Of a DNA stretch of 33,431 bases, positions 30,418 through 33,431 are shown piece after piece. Position 1 is the stretch's first letter, and every line of letters begins with the position of its first letter. The translations under genes were made by a program, and so were the position numbers. The stretch covers positions 1 to 33,431 of the forward strand of contig CACWMG010000008.1 in NCBI GenBank assembly GCA_902761975.1. Direction: 5' to 3'. The notes beneath the pieces are model-generated. The model was given only the letters and a program-made list of their open reading frames with translations, made no database searches and had not been told where the DNA came from. Source of the DNA: Candidatus Avelusimicrobium pecoris (GTDB lineage Bacteria; Elusimicrobiota; Elusimicrobia; Elusimicrobiales; Elusimicrobiaceae).

Positions 30418-31568
30418 TAAATTTTCCTCCCGGCCGGCGGGCGCGAATTATTTAAAATTTTACCCTCTTTATAGGCTTTTAATAAATCGTGAAACCACAC
30501 ATTTTGCAAGGTACTGACTTTGTTAAAGGGCATGCCGTAAGCGCGGTACAGGGCCTGGTGAACGGGGGTGCCATTTTTAAGCTCAGTGCAGAATTTATAA
30601 AACTCGTCGCGGCTGCGGGTATTGAGCAAATAGTCCACCAGTGCGTAGGATTGTGTGTACCACATTTCCGCTTTATCTTTGGGATAGTCTTTGAGGGTTT
30701 GGGCGTTCATCATTTCTTCAAAGGGAATCATTTTACCCGTATCTAAAATTTGTTTAAGGCGTTTAATGGCATATCCCGGTTTTTGTTTGCTGGCATATAC
30801 CTGCATATATACAGCCACTCCTTCCGAAAGCCACAGCGGCGAGAGTTTGGGTAAAAAGTATTGGTCAAAATATAAGTGCGTCAGTTCGTGCACGGTAAGC
30901 GGATAAAAACCTGTTTTTTCAATGACGTACATGGTGTCGGACTGCAAGTCCGACGCGGCCCCACTCCAGACCGGGCGGTTGGTAAAATCGGTATAAGATT
31001 GTTTTTGGTCAAAGAGCATAACCAAAATTTTACCCGGTTTGGCTACCACGGTGAACGGGGTTAAATCCAACATTAAATTACCGTGAATCGTGTCCAGTAC
31101 GTTTTTAACTTTAGGGGTAACGGGGTCCTTTTCGCGGTAAATCAGATAATTAAACGTGTCCCCCGTTAAAAAACCGGGTGGTGGCGGTACCCAGCGTATT
31201 TTTTGCGCCGAATTGGCCGGGCGGTAAGATTCCACCGGGATTTCGTCCGAAAAATCGGCATTAGAGGCGGTAGTAGCCACCCGCTCCAGACCGGTAATTA
31301 AGGCCTCGGCCTGGCTGGTGGGAGCCTCTTGCGGGGTAGGGGGTGGTGGAACGGAAATATCCGGGCGCAACTCTTGGGCGCGGCCGCGGTAGGCATCTTG
31401 CTCTACTACGGTGCTGGCTTGGCTGTTGGCAGATTCGCTATTTTGGGAAAAGCGTTTCTTTTCGGTAGTGAGGGAGTTCATCACGTCTTTGACGCCAAAA
31501 CCATGCAATACCGCCGCTACCGGCAGTACACAAATAAGACTTAATAGCTTAAACCCTATGTTCCGCAT
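30417..31568 (-). CDS. Peptidase MA-like zinc metalloprotease, exported
   Basis: A 383-residue predicted gluzincin. Residues 5-22 form a signal peptide or anchor, 30-130 a Ser/Gln/Pro-rich low-complexity region (PPPPTPQ, VPPPPG), and 135-380 the catalytic domain with HELTH (227-231) and LWLSEGVA, Glu249 as the third zinc ligand. This matches the peptidase MA family. The substrate is unknown, though being inside the division/wall block hints at an envelope role. The frame is open far upstream, but the ATG at 31568 has AGGAAAG eight bases ahead and begins the signal peptide; it overlaps rsmG by 20 bases. Confidence 0.85.
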   Translation of the reverse strand: MRNIGFKLLSLICVLPVAAVLHGFGVKDVMNSLTTEKKRFSQNSESANSQASTVVEQDAYRGRAQELRPDISVPPPPTPQEAPTSQAEALITGLERVATTASNADFSDEIPVESYRPANSAQKIRWVPPPPGFLTGDTFNYLIYREKDPVTPKVKNVLDTIHGNLMLDLTPFTVVAKPGKILVMLFDQKQSYTDFTNRPVWSGAASDLQSDTMYVIEKTGFYPLTVHELTHLYFDQYFLPKLSPLWLSEGVAVYMQVYASKQKPGYAIKRLKQILDTGKMIPFEEMMNAQTLKDYPKDKAEMWYTQSYALVDYLLNTRSRDEFYKFCTELKNGTPVHQALYRAYGMPFNKVSTLQNVWFHDLLKAYKEGKILNNSRPPAGRKI

Positions 31569-32187
31569 ATACTTTCCTAAATAGTAGCAAATAGCGTGGG
31601 GTATTGTCCCCCGGTAACGTGTAGGGAATTTGAGCCGCCGGGGTTTGCCCGAGTACGGCTTGCGGATGTGCCCCCTGAAAGGCCATAAACATCCCCCCCG
31701 GTTTGACGGCATCCATACAAATGTTAAAAATATCGGGCAGTTGCCCCATGGCCCGTTCGGTTACAGCATCAAAAGCAAAATTTGTCCCTTGCCCTAGGCG
31801 CGCATTTTTGACACTTACATTGGCAATCCCTGCCGTAAGCGCGGCCCAGTTGATAAATTTACAGCGTTTTTCAATACTTTCCACGAGCGTAATATGCGCA
31901 TTAGGCATAGCCACCGCTAAGGTAAGGCCAATATATCCGCACCCGGCCCCTACATCGGCCAATTGGAGTGCCGTGCCCGCCGCAAATTGCTTAGTGAGGG
32001 CTGCCGCCGCGGTAAGACCGTCGCAAATATGGCGCCCAAGTACTTGTTCAAAGGTGGCGGCAGAGGTTAAATTTAAAAAATCTTTCTTCTCCCACACACA
32101 CCGGGCATAGGCCACCAGTGTTGCGGCCTGTTGGGTGGAGAAAGCAAGCCCCTGTTGGGCGGCAAAATTAGTGAGTATGTTGCGCAT
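31549..32187 (-). CDS. rsmG: 16S rRNA m7G527 methyltransferase RsmG
   Basis: N7-methylates G527 of 16S rRNA. The 212-residue SAM enzyme has NLTSAATFEQVLGRHICDGL, the SAM loop ADVGAGCGYIGLTLAVAMP, LVESIEKRCKFINW and the late TERAMGQLP motif. Complete. It overlaps the mnmG end by 20 bases and the next gene by 20 bases, so all three are translated in a coupled way. The mnmG-rsmG pair (gidA-gidB) is widely conserved. Confidence 0.95.
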   Translation of the reverse strand: MRNILTNFAAQQGLAFSTQQAATLVAYARCVWEKKDFLNLTSAATFEQVLGRHICDGLTAAAALTKQFAAGTALQLADVGAGCGYIGLTLAVAMPNAHITLVESIEKRCKFINWAALTAGIANVSVKNARLGQGTNFAFDAVTERAMGQLPDIFNICMDAVKPGGMFMAFQGAHPQAVLGQTPAAQIPYTLPGDNTPRYLLLFRKVYAEHRV

Positions 32188-33431
32188 TTTTTAACTTCCT
32201 AAACCGCTCAATGTGAATAGCCAGTAGTTGCATATCGGCCGGCGTTACCCCGGGGATACGGCTGGCTTGCCCCAAGGTTTGGGGTTTTACGCTACGCAAT
32301 TTCTGCGCACTTTCAAAAAGTAAGCCGCGCACGTTGGCCGGGTCAAACCCTTCCGGGATTTTAATGTTATCCAGGTCCGCTAATTTTTCGGCGTCTTTTT
32401 TGTTGCGCTCAAAATAACCCGCGTATTTATGTTGCACGGCTGCATAGCGTTGGGCGTTTTCTACGCGCCAAGGGCCTAAATCCAGGTCTGTTGGCGGGGT
32501 TTTGCCTTCACACAAGTCTTCGCACAGGTGCTGGTAATTTTCAAAGGGTTTTTGATAGCTTGGGTCCAAAAGCCCCAGTTGTAAGCCGTGCGGCGTAAGG
32601 CGCAAGTCGGCATTATCGTTACGCAGTAAAATGCGGTATTCCGCGCGCGAGGTGAACATACGGTAGGGTTCGTTGGTGCCTTTGGTAACTAGGTCGTCAA
32701 TCAGTACCCCAATATAGGCCTCGTCACGGCGTAAGACAAAAGGTTCTTGGTGTTTTATGTAGCGGGCGGCATTGATACCGGCCATTAACCCTTGCCCCCC
32801 GGCTTCTTCGTAGCCGGTAGTGCCGTTAATTTGGCCTGCTAAAAATAGGCCCGGCACTTTTTTATGTTGCAAGGAGGGCAGTAAATCTTTCGGGTCGCTA
32901 TAATCATATTCCACCGCATAACCGGGGCGGGTAATGGAGCATTTCTCCATACCGGGGACCGAGGCGATTAGGGCACGTTGTACGTCCTCGGGCATAGAAG
33001 TAGAAAAACCCTGGATATAATATTCTTCGGTGTGGTAGCCCTCGGGCTCTAAAAATAACGGGTGGGAGGTAACTTCCGGGAATTTTTTGATTTTATCTTC
33101 TACCGACGGACAGTAACGCGGCCCTTGGCTGTGGATATTTCCCCCATACAGGGCCGAGCGCATAAAGTTATCCCGTAAAATTTTATCGGTGGTAAGCGTG
33201 GTATGCGTAATGTAACATTGGCCAAAGGGTTTGTGCTTAATTTTGTCTAAGCTGGTAAAGTGGCTCATGGTCCAGGGTGGGTTGTCGCTAGGTTGCGGGC
33301 GGAATTTAGTAAAGTCCAACCCGCGCGCGTTAATACGCATAGGAGTTCCTGTTTTAAAGCGGGCGATATTTAGTTGCAGTTCCTCGCGTAGATTTTTAGA
33401 AAGCGCGTTGGACGGCATATCGTTATAACGG
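32168..33431 (-). CDS. mnmG: tRNA uridine-5-carboxymethylaminomethyl synthesis enzyme MnmG (5' part outside window)
   Basis: With MnmE, modifies the wobble uridine U34 of some tRNAs; FAD-dependent. About 420 C-terminal residues are visible, entering in frame at the window edge (RYND then MPSNALSKNL), so the FAD-binding N-terminus lies outside. Motifs: RFKTGTPMRI, CPSVEDKIKKFP, EGYHTEEYYIQGFSTSMPED, LFLAGQINGTTGYEEAGGQG, FTSRAEYRILLRNDNADLRLTP, and the GidA-associated helical C-terminus (QASRIPGVTPADMQLLAIHI). The ATG at 33416-33418 is internal, not a start. Confidence 0.97.
   Translation of the reverse strand, partial: RYNDMPSNALSKNLREELQLNIARFKTGTPMRINARGLDFTKFRPQPSDNPPWTMSHFTSLDKIKHKPFGQCYITHTTLTTDKILRDNFMRSALYGGNIHSQGPRYCPSVEDKIKKFPEVTSHPLFLEPEGYHTEEYYIQGFSTSMPEDVQRALIASVPGMEKCSITRPGYAVEYDYSDPKDLLPSLQHKKVPGLFLAGQINGTTGYEEAGGQGLMAGINAARYIKHQEPFVLRRDEAYIGVLIDDLVTKGTNEPYRMFTSRAEYRILLRNDNADLRLTPHGLQLGLLDPSYQKPFENYQHLCEDLCEGKTPPTDLDLGPWRVENAQRYAAVQHKYAGYFERNKKDAEKLADLDNIKIPEGFDPANVRGLLFESAQKLRSVKPQTLGQASRIPGVTPADMQLLAIHIERFRKLKNAQHTH

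Noticed and set aside
30417-31712. A longer start (31712) for the peptidase gene
   Set aside because: The extra 48 residues are the basic, motif-free translation of rsmG in another frame. The ATG at 31568 has a ribosome site and begins a signal peptide.

Overview
This window looks like a chromosome segment from a member of the Elusimicrobiota, most likely a host-associated Elusimicrobiaceae relative. That placement is an inference from gene content: a type IV pilin-like gene with a [12 protein letters not shown]-terminus, pyruvate phosphate dikinase, a HydE-type [FeFe]-hydrogenase maturase, and a compact Gram-negative envelope gene set with lipoproteins. No rRNA, tRNA, CRISPR array, insertion sequence or phage gene was seen. 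Coding density is high.

Layout. 1-2 kb (minus): tandem-ACT protein and a TM0106-type nuclease-like protein, divergent from def-tatD-lipoprotein (2.0-4.0 kb, plus). 4.1-5.7 kb (minus): lipoprotein, accB and a small winged-helix gene, with a palindromic element flanked by a 16-bp direct repeat between lipoprotein and accB. 5.9-8.3 kb (minus): rpsO-pnp. 8.4-12.7 kb is the accessory-looking stretch: two DUF805 membrane proteins, a 40-aa gene with its own ribosome site and terminator, a thioredoxin-fold protein with a CPYN site, hydE broken by an in-frame TGA, and a secreted protein made of four repeats. 12.9-22.8 kb (plus): ppdK, a small ankyrin membrane protein, gmk-rpoZ-udg-priA, tyrS-mltG and a pilin. 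22.9-33.4 kb (minus): a tightly packed block mnmG-rsmG-peptidase-rsmH-ftsL-ftsI-murF-mraY-ftsW-murG, i.e. tRNA/rRNA modification plus the division and cell-wall cluster. This block has no murE or murD.

How it works together. The minus-strand block supplies lipid I/II synthesis (murF, mraY, murG), septal polymerisation (ftsW, ftsI, ftsL) and 16S rRNA methylation (rsmH, rsmG). MltG nearby cuts nascent glycan strands. gmk-rpoZ-udg-priA links nucleotide supply, transcription, base excision and replication restart. AccB and PPDK serve lipid and pyruvate metabolism.

Most notable signals: (i) at least eight genes have a -10 box only 6-7 nt before the start codon, predicting leaderless mRNAs, several with an extended TTGCTATAAT box; (ii) a full-length hydE reading frame interrupted by one TGA in a weak TGAC context; (iii) a PriA that has lost the DEEH and GRAGR helicase motifs but keeps its eight zinc cysteines; (iv) a likely element insertion at the 3' end of a lipoprotein gene; (v) a four-repeat secreted protein of unknown family.
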